Position numbers and translations under genes: made by a program
Part shown: positions 17,960 to 27,248 of the stretch, piece after piece
How the letters are laid out: each line of letters begins with the position of its first letter
Position numbering within the stretch: position 1 is the first letter of the stretch
NCBI GenBank assembly: GCA_013373015.1
Contig: JABXIQ010000034.1
Span: forward strand, 1 to 47,655
Length of the DNA: 47,655 nucleotides
Origin: Kangiellaceae bacterium
GTDB taxonomy: Bacteria; Pseudomonadota; Gammaproteobacteria; Enterobacterales; Kangiellaceae
Reading direction: 5' to 3'
Notes under the pieces: model-generated
The model's input: the letters and a program-made list of their open reading frames with translations, nothing else
The model's database searches: none
What the model was told of the DNA's origin: nothing

Positions 17960-19093
17960 ATGAAGAAGTTAGTTACTGCAGCAGTATTGTTGGGCTTAAG
18001 CGCAACAGGTTTTGCTGGTGAAGGTGAAGTTACAGATCGTAGCGGTGCTTATGGGACGATTGGTTGGTATAACCTAGATTTGGATGTATCACGTTCGACG
18101 AATGAAACTCAAGATGGTGGTATTGGTTTTGGTTGGTTGTTCAATAAAAACTGGGCAATTGAAGGAACTTACAACTACTTCAACGATGTGCCTGTTAGCG
18201 TTGGTGGAATTACAGTCGCAACTCCTGATTTGGCGACATACAGCTTAGATGTTCTTTATAATGATACATCTTGGTTGGGTAATTCAACGACGTATCCATT
18301 TCTAAAAGTTGGCTACGGCCAGCATGATGACAAATATGGTTACTGGCATCCAGATATTGAAGATGAATTCTACAAAGTAGGTATCGGTATTCAACATTTT
18401 GCTACAGATCATTATTTCATGCGAGCAGGTTATGATTTTTTAGATAATGGGGCGCGTGGTGATGATAAAATATGGTATGTAGCTTTCGGTTACTTCTTCG
18501 GTTCTACTCATCATGGTGCTTCTGCAGCTCCAGTAGCTCCAACTCAAGAAGCTAAAGACTCAGACGGTGACGGCGTATTAGACGCTGACGATCGTTGTCC
18601 AGGTACTCCAGCTGGTGCAGCTGTTGATGCTTATGGCTGTCCTTTAGATTCAGACGGTGACGGCGTTGCTGATTACATGGATGCATGTCCAGGTACTCCA
18701 GCTGGCGTTCAAGTTGACGAAAAAGGCTGTGAAGTTAAAGTAGCTGAGAACGTAGTTGTTGATATGCGTTTGAACTTCGACACTAACAAATATGCAATCA
18801 AGCCAGAAATGGTTTCTGAAATTGCTAAAGTTGCTGAGTTCTTACGTCAATACCCTAATGTGAATGCTCAAATCCAAGGTCACACTGATAGCGTTGGTTC
18901 TAACTCTTACAACCAAGGCTTATCAGAGCGTCGTGCAAACTCAGTTAAGAACTACTTAGTTGAGAACTTTGGTATTGATGCTTCTCGCTTATCAGCTGTA
19001 GGTTACGGCGAAGAGCGTCCAATCGCAGACAATTCTACTGATGAAGGTCGTGCATTGAACCGTCGTGCTGAAGCACATGCAGAAACTAAGTAA
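17960..19093 (+). CDS. OmpA-family outer membrane protein with thrombospondin type 3 repeats
   Basis: A 377-aa protein with a signal peptide (MKKLVTAAVLLGLSATGFA, cleavage near residue 19). The N-terminal region of about 170 residues has alternating aromatic strands of an 8-stranded beta barrel. Next come two 30-residue calcium-binding type 3 repeats (DSDGDGVxD...CPGTPAG...GC). The C-terminal OmpA domain has MRLNFDTNKYAIKPE, IQGHTDSVGS and LSERRANSVKNYL, the peptidoglycan-binding signature. Such proteins link the outer membrane to peptidoglycan. It has its own promoter and terminator, so it is monocistronic. It resembles OprF/OmpA proteins of marine Gammaproteobacteria; pore function is inferred. 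Confidence 0.93.
   Translation: MKKLVTAAVLLGLSATGFAGEGEVTDRSGAYGTIGWYNLDLDVSRSTNETQDGGIGFGWLFNKNWAIEGTYNYFNDVPVSVGGITVATPDLATYSLDVLYNDTSWLGNSTTYPFLKVGYGQHDDKYGYWHPDIEDEFYKVGIGIQHFATDHYFMRAGYDFLDNGARGDDKIWYVAFGYFFGSTHHGASAAPVAPTQEAKDSDGDGVLDADDRCPGTPAGAAVDAYGCPLDSDGDGVADYMDACPGTPAGVQVDEKGCEVKVAENVVVDMRLNFDTNKYAIKPEMVSEIAKVAEFLRQYPNVNAQIQGHTDSVGSNSYNQGLSERRANSVKNYLVENFGIDASRLSAVGYGEERPIADNSTDEGRALNRRAEAHAETK
18560..18739 (+). repeat. Two tandem 90-bp repeats coding thrombospondin type 3 units
   Basis: Two units with a 90-bp period inside the OmpA-family gene. TCAGACGGTGACGGCGT occurs at 18560-18576 and 18650-18666, and TGTCCAGGTACTCCAGCTGG at 18596-18615 and 18686-18705. The near-identical DNA points to recent duplication or strong codon selection, and could allow repeat-number change by recombination. 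Confidence 0.8.
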
Positions 19094-19124
19094 TACTTTT
19101 TAGAGTTACTTATCTCTGTTAAAC

Positions 19125-19154
19125 AAGCCCAGCTTTTGCTGGGCTTTGTTTTTT
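19125..19154 (+). terminator. Rho-independent terminator after the OmpA-family gene
   Basis: AAGCCCAGC (19125-19133) pairs with GCTGGGCTT (19138-19146) over a TTTT loop, followed by TGTTTTTT. Confidence 0.92.
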
Positions 19155-19225
19155 CTGACAAATAAGCTACTATCAAGTTAAGGCTCTACAATTAGTGCCA
19201 CATTAAAATAACAAAAGGAGTAGCT

Positions 19226-19636
19226 ATGCTAAATTCTCTTCATGTTCGTGACTATATGACTTCAGCCATGATCACTCTAAAACCAGAGACAGATGTTGTT
19301 GAGGCCGCTCAAACTATGCTTGAGTATCGTCTAACAGGAGCTCCTGTACTTGATGATCATAATCGTTTGGTGGGTTATATTTCTGAGAAGGATTGCTTAC
19401 ACACTGTTTTAAGTGCGATCTATCATGGTGATCTTGGTGACAGGGTTATGGACCGCATGAGCAAGGATGTGCGAACGGTTCATCCTGATGATAGTATTGC
19501 TGATGTTGCTGAGCGTTTCTTAAAAGATAATTGCCGCATGTACCCAGTTGTCGAAAAAAGTCAGTTAGTGGGTATGATTTCAAGACAAAGTATCTTAAAG
19601 GCATTGCAGTTTATTGGTAAGGATTGGAGTTTTTAA
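19226..19636 (+). CDS. CBS-domain pair protein
   Basis: A 136-aa protein made only of two CBS motifs (a Bateman module). CBS1 covers about residues 5-60 (VRDYMTSAMITLKPETDVVE ... GAPVLDDHNRLVGYISEKD) and CBS2 about 73-130 (VMDRMSKDVRTVHPDDSIAD ... YPVVEKSQLVGMISRQSIL). Such modules bind adenine nucleotides and act as energy or ligand sensors, but the partner here is unknown. AAAGGAG eight bases before the ATG is a strong ribosome-binding site. It converges on nqrM; no functional link to its neighbours can be shown. Confidence 0.9.
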   Translation: MLNSLHVRDYMTSAMITLKPETDVVEAAQTMLEYRLTGAPVLDDHNRLVGYISEKDCLHTVLSAIYHGDLGDRVMDRMSKDVRTVHPDDSIADVAERFLKDNCRMYPVVEKSQLVGMISRQSILKALQFIGKDWSF

Positions 19637-19652
19637 GATATTTATAAGATGA

Positions 19653-19693
19653 AAGAGTAGCTTGATGTTTGCTTGTAAATGAAAGCTACTCTT
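19653..19693. terminator. Long stem between the convergent CBS gene and nqrM
   Basis: AAGAGTAGCTT (19653-19663) pairs with AAGCTACTCTT (19683-19693), an 11-bp stem with a 19-nt loop. No good T-run follows on either strand, so it may be a weak bidirectional terminator or a 3'-end stabiliser. It overlaps the last codons of nqrM. Confidence 0.4.
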
Positions 19694-19901
19694 CAATAAT
19701 TTGAACATTAAGGCGGCGCTCATTTCGTAAGCGTGCACGTTTTTTCGCACAAGGCTTTTCACAGTCGCAAGCCTTCTCAATTCCTAAGGCATCGAGTCCA
19801 CCACAGCTTCCGCTGATACGCTTTTGTTGAAAAATATAACCTACCGCCATAATAACAATGACAAATAGAAAGGCTGAAAAAGCTAAAATAAAAGTGCTCA
19901 T
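19686..19901 (-). CDS. nqrM: Na+-NQR maturation protein NqrM
   Basis: A 71-aa protein with one N-terminal membrane helix (about residues 4-24), then the conserved cysteine pattern GSCGGLDALGIEKACDCEKPC (Cys33, Cys45, Cys47, Cys51) of the NqrM/DUF539 family. NqrM is required for Na+-NQR assembly, probably by delivering iron to the membrane-embedded Fe site between NqrD and NqrE. It lies 45 bp after apbE in the usual nqrA-F-apbE-nqrM order, which supports the call. The tail after Cys51 is basic (KKRARLRNERR). Confidence 0.93.
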   Translation of the reverse strand: MSTFILAFSAFLFVIVIMAVGYIFQQKRISGSCGGLDALGIEKACDCEKPCAKKRARLRNERRLNVQIIEE

Positions 19902-19946
19902 AATGATCGGTTATCGCTGAACTAACAGTATTTTACCATAGAATGT

Positions 19947-20966
19947 CTATTGACTAATATACTTATCAAACCATTGATTGGATTGAGTTGATAGTTTTTG
20001 TCCATCGCGGGTAATGATAAATACAGGTATCTGTTGTTGCTGTGCAAATGCTAAGGCACGCTTAGAGCCCATGACTGTCATCGCAGTGGCATATGCATCA
20101 GCATACATATTGCTTGGAAAAATAACAGAAATAGAAGCTAAGTTATGGGTTATAGGAAAACCTGTGGCTGGGTCAATGGTATGGGAAAAACGCTTGCCAT
20201 TGGCAACGAAATAATTTCGGTAATCACCTGAAGTAGCGATAGAAGTGTTATTTAGGCTTACGGTAACGGCTTGTTGCCTTTGTAAGTCAATAGGCTTTTC
20301 AATTGCTATACGCCAAGTGGCACCAGTAGGATTAACACCCAATGATTTACTCTCGCCACCGATATCCACTAAATAGTTACTAATACCAAGATCAGATAAT
20401 AAGTTAGAGATTTGATCTACTGCATAGCCTTTGGCGATAGCAGACAAGTTGATACTAATGTTGGGGGCGGATTTCTGGATACATTGTTGAGCAAAGTTAA
20501 ACTTGAGTTTATCAGTACCGACTTGGGATAAGAGTTGGCTGATCTCTTCTGAGCTAGGAACTTTTTGTTGATATTCTTCGGCGTTAAAACCCCAGCGAGA
20601 AATGAGAGGCCCCAGTGTTATGTCGAAAGCTCCGTTAGTCTGATGATAAACATCATTTGCAGCAAGAAGAACCTGCCAAGTTTTATCGGAAAATTTGAAG
20701 CATTGGTTATTATCAAGACTGTTAAAACGATTGATCTCACTATCGGCAATATAGGTAGACATCAATTGGTTGATATCATTTAACTCAGCTTGAATTTGTT
20801 GTTTAACCTTTTCACTATCAATAGAATCAGATTGGTAGGTAACAGAAAACTGTGTACCCATGGTTGGGCCTGATATTTTGCTGTATTGCGGAGATTTGTT
20901 ACAGGCTGTCAGTGCAACAGTAATAATGATAAGTATTAAAGGTTGAATAAAAGAGAATATTTTCAT
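19947..20966 (-). CDS. apbE: FAD:protein FMN transferase (flavinylation of NqrB/NqrC)
   Basis: A 339-aa lipoprotein (LTAC with Cys22) of the ApbE family. Motifs: GPTMGTQFSVTYQ, SEINRFNS, FDITLGPLISRWGF, NLSAIAKGYAVDQI, YLVDIGGESKS, HTIDPATGFPI, and YADAYATAMTVMG. ApbE transfers FMN from FAD to a Thr in an SGAT-type motif of its targets, here NqrB and NqrC, on the periplasmic side. It is separated from nqrF by an intrinsic terminator whose T-run ends 5 bp before its ATG, and no Shine-Dalgarno is visible. Expression is therefore probably well below that of the Nqr subunits (inference). Confidence 0.95.
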   Translation of the reverse strand: MKIFSFIQPLILIIITVALTACNKSPQYSKISGPTMGTQFSVTYQSDSIDSEKVKQQIQAELNDINQLMSTYIADSEINRFNSLDNNQCFKFSDKTWQVLLAANDVYHQTNGAFDITLGPLISRWGFNAEEYQQKVPSSEEISQLLSQVGTDKLKFNFAQQCIQKSAPNISINLSAIAKGYAVDQISNLLSDLGISNYLVDIGGESKSLGVNPTGATWRIAIEKPIDLQRQQAVTVSLNNTSIATSGDYRNYFVANGKRFSHTIDPATGFPITHNLASISVIFPSNMYADAYATAMTVMGSKRALAFAQQQQIPVFIITRDGQKLSTQSNQWFDKYISQ

Positions 20967-20970
20967 CAGG

Positions 20971-21004
20971 AAAAAAAATAGGCAATCGAAAGACTGCCTA
21001 TTTT
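20971..21004 (-). terminator. Rho-independent terminator between nqrF and apbE
   Basis: Reading the minus strand, AAAATAGGCA (21004-20995) pairs with TGCCTATTTT (20984-20975) around a 10-nt loop and runs into eight T's (20978-20971). It ends the nqrABCDEF transcript just before apbE. Confidence 0.85.
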
Positions 21005-21032
21005 ATAGTAACTTGAAGTGATATGTTAGTGT

Positions 21033-22259
21033 TTAGCCACCGAAGTCATCAAGCATGATGTTTTCGCGCTCTACGCCTAGGTCTTCAAGCATTTGAATCA
21101 CTGCTGCGTTCATCATCGGAGGTCCACACATGTAGAACTCACAATCTTCTGGTGCAGGGTGATCTTTGAGATAATTCTCAAGAAGAACATTGTGAATAAA
21201 GCCAGTATAGCCTTCCCAATTATCTTCTGGTTGAGGATCTGAAAGCGCTACATGCCATTCGAAGTTTTCATTTTCTTCTGCAAGCATATCGAAATCTTCT
21301 ACGTAGAACATTTCGCGGACTGAGCGAGCTCCATACCAGAAACTGATTTTACGATCAGATTTAAGACGACGAAGTTGGTCAAATATGTGTGAGCGCATTG
21401 GCGCCATACCAGCACCACCACCAACAAATACCATTTCAGCATTTGTATCTTTAGCAAAGAACTCACCATAAGGACCAGAAATCGTAACCTTATCACCTGG
21501 CTTCAAATTAAAGATATAAGATGACATTTTACCCGCAGGCAATGACATATCACGTGGTGGAGGCGTAGCAATACGCACGTTCAACATGATAATACCTTCT
21601 TCTAATGGGTAGTTTGCCATTGAGTAAGCACGAATGGTTTCTTCTTTGGTTTCAGCTTCAATATCGAACAACTTAAAGCGGTTCCAATCTTCGTGATACT
21701 CTTCTTCAATATCGAACTCAGAGTACTTTAATTTGTACGGAGGACATTCGATCTGAATATAACCACCGGCACGGAAAGGTACACTTTCACCATTAGGAAT
21801 TTTAAGTTTTAACTCTTTAATGAATGTTGCTTTATTTTCATTAGAGATAACTTCACATTCCCATTTCTTAGTGCCAAATACTTCCTCAGGTACTTCGATT
21901 TTCATGTCTTGTTTTACTGCAACCTGACACGATAAACGATAGCCTTCCGCAGCTTCACGCTTGTTAATGTGACTCTCTTCTGTTGGCAGAATAGAACCGC
22001 CGCCTTCCGTGACTTTACAGATACACTGGCCGCAAGTACCACCGCCACCGCAGGCAGAAGATACGAAAATACCCGAGTCTGCTAAAGCACCTAACAATTT
22101 ACCACCCGCAGGTACAGTAATTGCTTTGTCAGTATCACCATTGATATCAATGGTGACGTCACCAGAGCTAACCAGTTGCTTACGTGCTACTAGAATGATC
22201 AAAACTAACGCCAAGATCACCGCTGTAAACAAAGCAACACCTAAAATAATTTCACTCAT
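21033..22259 (-). CDS. nqrF: Na+-NQR subunit F (NADH dehydrogenase module)
   Basis: A 408-aa protein that takes electrons from NADH. An N-terminal membrane helix (about 5-25) is followed by a ferredoxin domain with the 2Fe-2S ligands Cys70, Cys76, Cys79 and Cys111, the same numbers as in Vibrio. Then come the FAD-binding domain ([13 protein letters not shown]) and the NADH-binding domain ([17 protein letters not shown] ... [19 protein letters not shown]). It ends the nqrA-F run; nqrE lies 15 bp upstream and a terminator follows. Confidence 0.98.
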   Translation of the reverse strand: MSEIILGVALFTAVILALVLIILVARKQLVSSGDVTIDINGDTDKAITVPAGGKLLGALADSGIFVSSACGGGGTCGQCICKVTEGGGSILPTEESHINKREAAEGYRLSCQVAVKQDMKIEVPEEVFGTKKWECEVISNENKATFIKELKLKIPNGESVPFRAGGYIQIECPPYKLKYSEFDIEEEYHEDWNRFKLFDIEAETKEETIRAYSMANYPLEEGIIMLNVRIATPPPRDMSLPAGKMSSYIFNLKPGDKVTISGPYGEFFAKDTNAEMVFVGGGAGMAPMRSHIFDQLRRLKSDRKISFWYGARSVREMFYVEDFDMLAEENENFEWHVALSDPQPEDNWEGYTGFIHNVLLENYLKDHPAPEDCEFYMCGPPMMNAAVIQMLEDLGVERENIMLDDFGG

Positions 22260-22274
22260 TAGTCGTTTCCTCGT

Positions 22275-22883
22275 TTACAGTTTAATACCGGTAAATGACA
22301 TAAAACCAAGCGCCATTAGACCTACCGTGATAAAGGTGATACCTAAACCGCGTAAACCATCTGGTACATCAGAGTATTTCATTTTTTCGCGAATACCCGC
22401 TAAAGCAGCAATCGCTAAAGCCCAGCCGACGCCAGAACCTAAACCGAACACTACCGATTCGCTAAAGTTGTAATCGCGTTCTACCATGAACAATGAACCA
22501 CCCATGATTGCGCAATTCACCGTAATCAATGGTAAGAAAATACCTAACGATTGATACAAAGCTGGGAAAAACTTATCTAAAGTCATCTCAAGGATTTGTA
22601 CCACCGCTGCGATAACGCCAATGTAAACGATCAAACCTAAGAAACTTAAGTCGGCTTCCGGGAAGCCTGCCCAAGAAAGAGCACCTTCAGCCAATAAGTT
22701 ATTTAGTAGTAAGTTATTCACTGGAACCGTAATCGTTTGCACAACTACAACCGCAATACCTAAACCGATTGCCGTTTGAATTTTCTTGGACACCGCCAAG
22801 AAAGTACACATTCCAAGTAGGAATGATAATGCTAAGTTTTCAACAAAAACGGCGCGGATAAATAATGATAAATAATGTTCCAT
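22275..22883 (-). CDS. nqrE: Na+-NQR subunit E
   Basis: A 202-aa integral membrane subunit with six helices, homologous to NqrD in inverted topology. Recognisable stretches are [18 protein letters not shown] with the Fe-binding Cys region and [16 protein letters not shown]. With NqrD it holds the intramembrane iron centre. Its ATG shares an A with the nqrD stop (TAATG), so translation is coupled. Confidence 0.97.
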   Translation of the reverse strand: MEHYLSLFIRAVFVENLALSFLLGMCTFLAVSKKIQTAIGLGIAVVVVQTITVPVNNLLLNNLLAEGALSWAGFPEADLSFLGLIVYIGVIAAVVQILEMTLDKFFPALYQSLGIFLPLITVNCAIMGGSLFMVERDYNFSESVVFGLGSGVGWALAIAALAGIREKMKYSDVPDGLRGLGITFITVGLMALGFMSFTGIKL

Positions 22884-23518
22884 TATTCTTTATCCTCCAC
22901 TTGATTAGTTTTCCAGGTACGCAATGCCCAGATCAATAAACCAATAATAAAGAATGAGCTAGCAGGAAGTAACAACAAACCGTTAGTTTGATACCAGCCG
23001 CCATCAGATACAGGATTTAATATGGTGTAACCCAATAATTTACCTGAGCCAAATAACTCACGAACGATAGCTACGGCAATTAATAATACCGAGTAACCTA
23101 AACCGTTACCGATACCATCAAGGAAGCTCATCACTGGGCCATTTTTCATAGCATAGGCTTCTGCACGACCCATCACGATACAGTTGGTAATAATCAAACC
23201 AACGAATACCGAAAGCTGCTTAGAGACTTCATAAGCATAGGCTTTTAATATTTGGTCAACCAGGATTACCAATGATGCGATAATGGTCATCTGTACGATA
23301 ATACGAATGCTTGAAGGAATATGCTTACGAATCAAACTGATAAGTAGGTTAGAAAAAGCTGTTACAACGGTGAGTGCTAAACTCATCACCAGTGCAGTTT
23401 CTAACTTAACCGTTACCGCTAACGCAGAACAAATCCCTAATACTTGTAAAGCAATCGGGTTGTTAGTAAAGATCGGTGATAATAAAACCGATTTGGCTTC
23501 TTGTTTATCAAAGGCCAT
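22883..23518 (-). CDS. nqrD: Na+-NQR subunit D
   Basis: A 211-aa membrane subunit with six helices. It has [20 protein letters not shown] near the N terminus and the mirrored [17 protein letters not shown], the same Asn-Cys pattern as in NqrE. It starts one base after the nqrC stop (TAAGATG). Residues around the two Cys-containing half-helices form the Fe site with NqrE in known structures. Confidence 0.97.
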   Translation of the reverse strand: MAFDKQEAKSVLLSPIFTNNPIALQVLGICSALAVTVKLETALVMSLALTVVTAFSNLLISLIRKHIPSSIRIIVQMTIIASLVILVDQILKAYAYEVSKQLSVFVGLIITNCIVMGRAEAYAMKNGPVMSFLDGIGNGLGYSVLLIAVAIVRELFGSGKLLGYTILNPVSDGGWYQTNGLLLLPASSFFIIGLLIWALRTWKTNQVEDKE

Positions 23519-23519
23519 C

Positions 23520-24278
23520 TTATAGTCCTCCCGCTCTTACTTTATCAAGGAATGGGCCAAAGCCATTATCGCCAAGCCAGAAATGAAGCATGTTTTGAAC
23601 CCCGTTGCTGGTCCATGTAGCGCCCGATAAAGCGTCAACTTCAGTCGTTTCGTCAGCACCATTTTTTACTAAAGTGATGATTGGTTCACCGTTGTCGTTT
23701 AAGGCTTCTTTGCCAGGCCATTTTGCTAACCAAAGAGGGTTTTCAACTTCACCGCCCAAGCCAGGAGTTTCGCCATGTTCGTAATACTTAATACCTTTGA
23801 TGGTTTTAAGATCTGAATCTAGCGCAACGAAACCGTAAAGGGTTGAGAACAAGCCTTTGCCGTGCATTGGTAAGATTAAAGTATCGAATTTACCGTCTTT
23901 TCTGACAATATAAACACTAGCCAATTTTGAACGAGAGCCGATACCACCTAAATCTACTTCACTATCTAATTTGATGCTGGTTGCAGCGTTTTTAGCGAAC
24001 TCACGTTGATCAAAACCTTCAGGGGCTTCAACAAACTCACCTGATGCTAAATCAACTACACGCGCTTCAACTTGCTCAAATAAGCTAGCAACATCAGCCG
24101 CCACGGGATTTTCAACCATACCCGCAGCCATCAAGATGTTTAGCTTCTTGTCCAAAGCTTTGTTCATTTGTTGCTGAGGTTTCAGTTTAATTGCTGCGTA
24201 AGATACGACGATCGAGCACACTAAACTCAATAAAACAGCAACAACAATGGTTTTAATAGGACTTTCTTTATTAGCCAT
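23520..24278 (-). CDS. nqrC: Na+-NQR subunit C (covalent FMN)
   Basis: A 252-aa protein with one N-terminal helix and a periplasmic FMN domain. The flavinylation motif is [10 protein letters not shown] with Thr221 as the expected FMN acceptor of ApbE. The frame is open further upstream, to 24326, but the ATG at 24278 has GGAGGG nine bases before it and matches the family start ([10 protein letters not shown]). The longer version would overlap nqrB by 56 bp. With the chosen start the overlap with nqrB is 8 bp. Confidence 0.96.
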   Translation of the reverse strand: MANKESPIKTIVVAVLLSLVCSIVVSYAAIKLKPQQQMNKALDKKLNILMAAGMVENPVAADVASLFEQVEARVVDLASGEFVEAPEGFDQREFAKNAATSIKLDSEVDLGGIGSRSKLASVYIVRKDGKFDTLILPMHGKGLFSTLYGFVALDSDLKTIKGIKYYEHGETPGLGGEVENPLWLAKWPGKEALNDNGEPIITLVKNGADETTEVDALSGATWTSNGVQNMLHFWLGDNGFGPFLDKVRAGGL

Positions 24279-25476
24279 GACGACGAGCCCTCCGTTTAAT
24301 GTTCGCTTGAACCACGAAATGGTCAATCAATGGTGCAAATAAGTTGGCGAATAAGATGGCTAACATCATGCCTTCTGGGAATGCAGGGTTAATCACACGA
24401 ATAACCACAGCCATAAAGCCGATTAAAGCACCGAATATCCATTTACCTTTGTTGGTCAAAGCAGCTGATACAGGGTCTGTTGCCATGAAGAACATACCAA
24501 AGGCAAAACCACCTGTTACCAAATGCCATTGCCAAGTCATGGCAAACATTGGATTCGTGTCGCTACCGATAGTGTTTAGTAACAGTGATGTCGCAACCAT
24601 GCCAATCATTACACCCAGCACAATACGCCATGAAGCGATGCGTGCAGCGATGATGAATAGACCACCAATTAAAATCATTAAGGTTGATACTTCACCAATA
24701 GAACCCGGGATACGACCCATAAAGGCATCCCACCAGTTATTGTTGATGGTGTATTCAGTGATTTGACCTGCGGCAGCGGCAGCTAAAGGAGTAGCGCCTG
24801 AGAAGCCGTCAGCAGCAGCCCATACTGAAGTACCTGAAATATCACCTGGATACGCGAAGAATAGGAACGCACGACCTGCTAACGCTGGGTTCATGAAGTT
24901 CTTACCTGTACCACCAAAGATTTCTTTAGCAACTACAACGCCGAATGAAATACCTAAGGCTACCTGCCACAATGGAATTTGTGGAGGTAAGATCAAGGCG
25001 AATAGGATCGAAGTGACGAAGAATCCTTCGTTGATCTCGTGACCACGGATACTGGCAAACAACACTTCCCAGAAACCACCGACGATAAAGGCCGTGGCAT
25101 AAATTGGTAGGAACCAACAAGCGCCATAGAACATTAAGCCGAAGATACCCGTTTCAGGTGTAATTGCACCACCAAAGAACTGGAAGAAGTCGACTTGCCA
25201 AGCATCGGGTAAGCTAAGGCCTGAACCTAGAGCCATTTGTGCTTGAAAGCCCACGTTCCACATACCCCAGAACATGGCAGGGAAGGTCGCGAACCACACC
25301 ATGATCATAATACGCTTCAAATCGATATTGTCGCGCACATGAGAGTTATTGTGAGTTACATGACCAGGAGTATAGAAAATGGTCGCTGCTGCTTCATACA
25401 GTGCATACCACTTTTCCCACTTACCGCCTTTCTCAAAATGCGGTTCGTACTTTTCAATTAATTTCTTTAAACCCAT
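24271..25476 (-). CDS. nqrB: Na+-NQR subunit B (covalent FMN, riboflavin, Na+ channel)
   Basis: A 401-aa, roughly ten-helix membrane subunit that carries covalent FMN and riboflavin and forms the sodium path. The FMN attachment motif is [13 protein letters not shown] with Thr229 as acceptor. Other conserved stretches are [22 protein letters not shown] and [20 protein letters not shown]. It lies 14 bp after nqrA and overlaps nqrC by 8 bp, so it is within the polycistronic unit. Confidence 0.98.
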   Translation of the reverse strand: MGLKKLIEKYEPHFEKGGKWEKWYALYEAAATIFYTPGHVTHNNSHVRDNIDLKRIMIMVWFATFPAMFWGMWNVGFQAQMALGSGLSLPDAWQVDFFQFFGGAITPETGIFGLMFYGACWFLPIYATAFIVGGFWEVLFASIRGHEINEGFFVTSILFALILPPQIPLWQVALGISFGVVVAKEIFGGTGKNFMNPALAGRAFLFFAYPGDISGTSVWAAADGFSGATPLAAAAAGQITEYTINNNWWDAFMGRIPGSIGEVSTLMILIGGLFIIAARIASWRIVLGVMIGMVATSLLLNTIGSDTNPMFAMTWQWHLVTGGFAFGMFFMATDPVSAALTNKGKWIFGALIGFMAVVIRVINPAFPEGMMLAILFANLFAPLIDHFVVQANIKRRARRHG

Positions 25477-25490
25477 GATTTGCCTTCCCC

Positions 25491-26837
25491 TTAGCCTTCT
25501 TTTTCAATCTTAGTCAGGCTTTCACGAAGAATTGGGCCATACTCGTATTTGCCAGGGCAAACAAAAGTACATAAAGCTAAATCTTCTTCGTCTAGCTCTA
25601 AACAGCCTAATTGCTGAGCCAAATCAGTATCGCCAGTCACCAAGGCGCGCAATAATTGCGTCGCTAAAATATCAAGTGGCATCACACGCTCATAGTTGCC
25701 GATTGGCATCATGGCGCGCTCAGAGCCACCCGTTGTGGTGGTCATAGCAAACTTTTTGTTTGGCATGAAAGCAGAGATGAAAGCACGAGTGATAGAGAAT
25801 TTATCCGAGCCAGGCATTGCCCAACCGAAGAATTCTTTTTCACGACCTTCACGGATAACAGTGACTTGGTTATGGTAACGACCCAAGAACGCACGGCTAT
25901 CAATGGCATGGAAACCACTTAATACAGAACCTGAAATATGACGGTTATCAGCATCATTTTCTTCGCTGATCAATAACTCATCAATATTGGCACCAACACG
26001 AGTACGTGCTAAGTGCGGTTCTCTAATCATGGTTCCGCCAATGGCTACCACGCGATCAGTGAATAATTCACCGTCAGTGAATAGCTTGCCCAATGCGATA
26101 ACATCTTGGTAACCCATGTGCCAAACCATATTGTCTGCTGATGCAGGGAATACGAAATGGATATGAGTGCCGACAAGACCTGCTGGGTGAGGACCAGAGA
26201 ACTCTTCGTATTGAACTTTTGCATGATCCGCTTTGGCGATTTCTGAGTTTGGCTTGGTGCCAACGAAAACTTTGCCAGAAGATAATTGGCTTAATAAGGT
26301 TAAACCATTGTTGAAGTCATCGTTGCGCTCTTTGATGATAACTTCTGGATCGGCTGCTAATGGATTGGTATCCATAGCTGATACGAAGATAGCTTTGGTT
26401 TCACTATCAATGGCAGGAACTTTTGAATAAGGACGCGTACGTAGTGCAGTCCACATACCCGATTGAACCATTTGATCCACGATCGCTTGGCGATCCAATG
26501 AAGCTAATTGGTCAACAGAATGCTTACCAAAGTCGATAGCTTCTTCTTGAGCATCAACTTCAATCACTACTGAAAGCAATTTACGCTTAGCACCACGGTT
26601 AATAGCCGAAATTGTGCCTGCTGCTGGAGCGGTGTATTGAACTCCCGCAGTCTTCTTATCTTCGAAGAGTGGTTGGCCTTTCTTTACCTTGTCGCCTTCT
26701 TGAACGAACATGGTAGGTTTCATGCCAACATAATCTTCGCCTAAGATGGCGACGGTCTTTACCGTAGCAGCGTCAGAGATTGTTTGCGCTGGCTGACCTT
26801 CAAGAGGTAGATCCAGGCCTTTTTTAATCTTAATCAT
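25491..26837 (-). CDS. nqrA: Na+-NQR subunit A
   Basis: A 448-aa cytosolic/peripheral subunit and first gene of the nqr operon. It starts [20 protein letters not shown], with [20 protein letters not shown] and [20 protein letters not shown] typical of the family. In Vibrio it sits under NqrB and contributes to ubiquinone and inhibitor binding. Its leader (26838-27056) carries terminator-like structures on the same strand. Confidence 0.97.
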   Translation of the reverse strand: MIKIKKGLDLPLEGQPAQTISDAATVKTVAILGEDYVGMKPTMFVQEGDKVKKGQPLFEDKKTAGVQYTAPAAGTISAINRGAKRKLLSVVIEVDAQEEAIDFGKHSVDQLASLDRQAIVDQMVQSGMWTALRTRPYSKVPAIDSETKAIFVSAMDTNPLAADPEVIIKERNDDFNNGLTLLSQLSSGKVFVGTKPNSEIAKADHAKVQYEEFSGPHPAGLVGTHIHFVFPASADNMVWHMGYQDVIALGKLFTDGELFTDRVVAIGGTMIREPHLARTRVGANIDELLISEENDADNRHISGSVLSGFHAIDSRAFLGRYHNQVTVIREGREKEFFGWAMPGSDKFSITRAFISAFMPNKKFAMTTTTGGSERAMMPIGNYERVMPLDILATQLLRALVTGDTDLAQQLGCLELDEEDLALCTFVCPGKYEYGPILRESLTKIEKEG

Positions 26838-26905
26838 AGGTTGCTACTTTTATTACCTAATAGTTGTCACTTCACTACTGGCTCAAGATTCTGCAAAAGC
26901 TGCAA

Positions 26906-26962
26906 AAATAACAAAAAACCTGGCCTGTAGCGGGCTACAACCAGTGAGATTTCTTGTTATTT
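26906..26962 (-). terminator. Terminator-like palindrome in the nqr leader
   Basis: AAATAACAA (26906-26914) pairs with TTGTTATTT (26954-26962), CTGG (26920-26923) with CCAG (26941-26944), and TGTAG (26926-26930) with CTACA (26935-26939). Read on the minus strand, the inner GC hairpin is followed by GTTTTTTGTTATTTTT, a good intrinsic terminator 70 bp before the nqrA start. It is either an attenuator of nqr or the end of a short upstream RNA. Confidence 0.55.
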
Positions 26963-27025
26963 AGAATTTTAAGCGCAATAGTTCCTAAAATAGAGCAAAA
27001 GCGATCAAAAAATAACCGTTTTTTA

Positions 27026-27045
27026 CTCTAAACGGCGCGTATTAT
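27026..27045 (-). terminator. Small hairpin with U-tract upstream in the nqr leader
   Basis: On the minus strand CCGTTT (27045-27040) pairs with AAACGG (27031-27026) and is followed by TTATTTTTTG. The stem is short (6 bp), so this may be a weak terminator or pause site immediately after the possible TATAAT. Confidence 0.3.
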
Positions 27046-27248
27046 ACTTGGATCAAGGCGGTAAAATCCATGCTTTTTCTGTGGAAATCCAGTCCGATCG
27101 AGCAAAATATCTTGATCTGACGCAACAGAACTTGTTTTCGGGCTTGCGCTCGGTTAATATTTGCGCCCTTTTGTAAAAAGGGCAGCTTATAGCCGCTGAA
27201 AATAGTAGCTATAAATCGCTAAAAGACTTAATTTGCGAGGAGTGCACC

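Larger units (their letters stand above)
26838..27248. promoter_or_regulatory. 411-bp divergent region between nqrA and tpiA
   Basis: No ORF. It must hold promoters for both nqrA (minus) and tpiA (plus). A minus-strand TATAAT lies at 27056-27051, with a poor -35. Between it and nqrA are two minus-strand hairpins followed by U-rich tracts (27026-27045 and 26906-26962). Closer to tpiA is a perfect hairpin GCCCTTTT/AAAAGGGC (27165-27183) with a 3-nt loop but no T-run, probably in the tpiA 5' leader. GCGAGGAG at 27234-27241 is the tpiA ribosome-binding site. Confidence 0.55.

Noticed and set aside
22009-22473. 154-codon plus-strand frame across nqrF/nqrE
   Set aside because: Antisense to two certain nqr genes and rich in Pro/Lys/Thr as expected from reverse-complemented membrane-protein codons.
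24344-24766. 140-codon plus-strand frame opposite nqrB
   Set aside because: Shadow of nqrB; same compositional artefact, no upstream signals.
27165-27183. GCCCTTTT/AAAAGGGC hairpin before tpiA as a terminator
   Set aside because: No T-run follows on either strand. It is more likely a 5'-leader structure.
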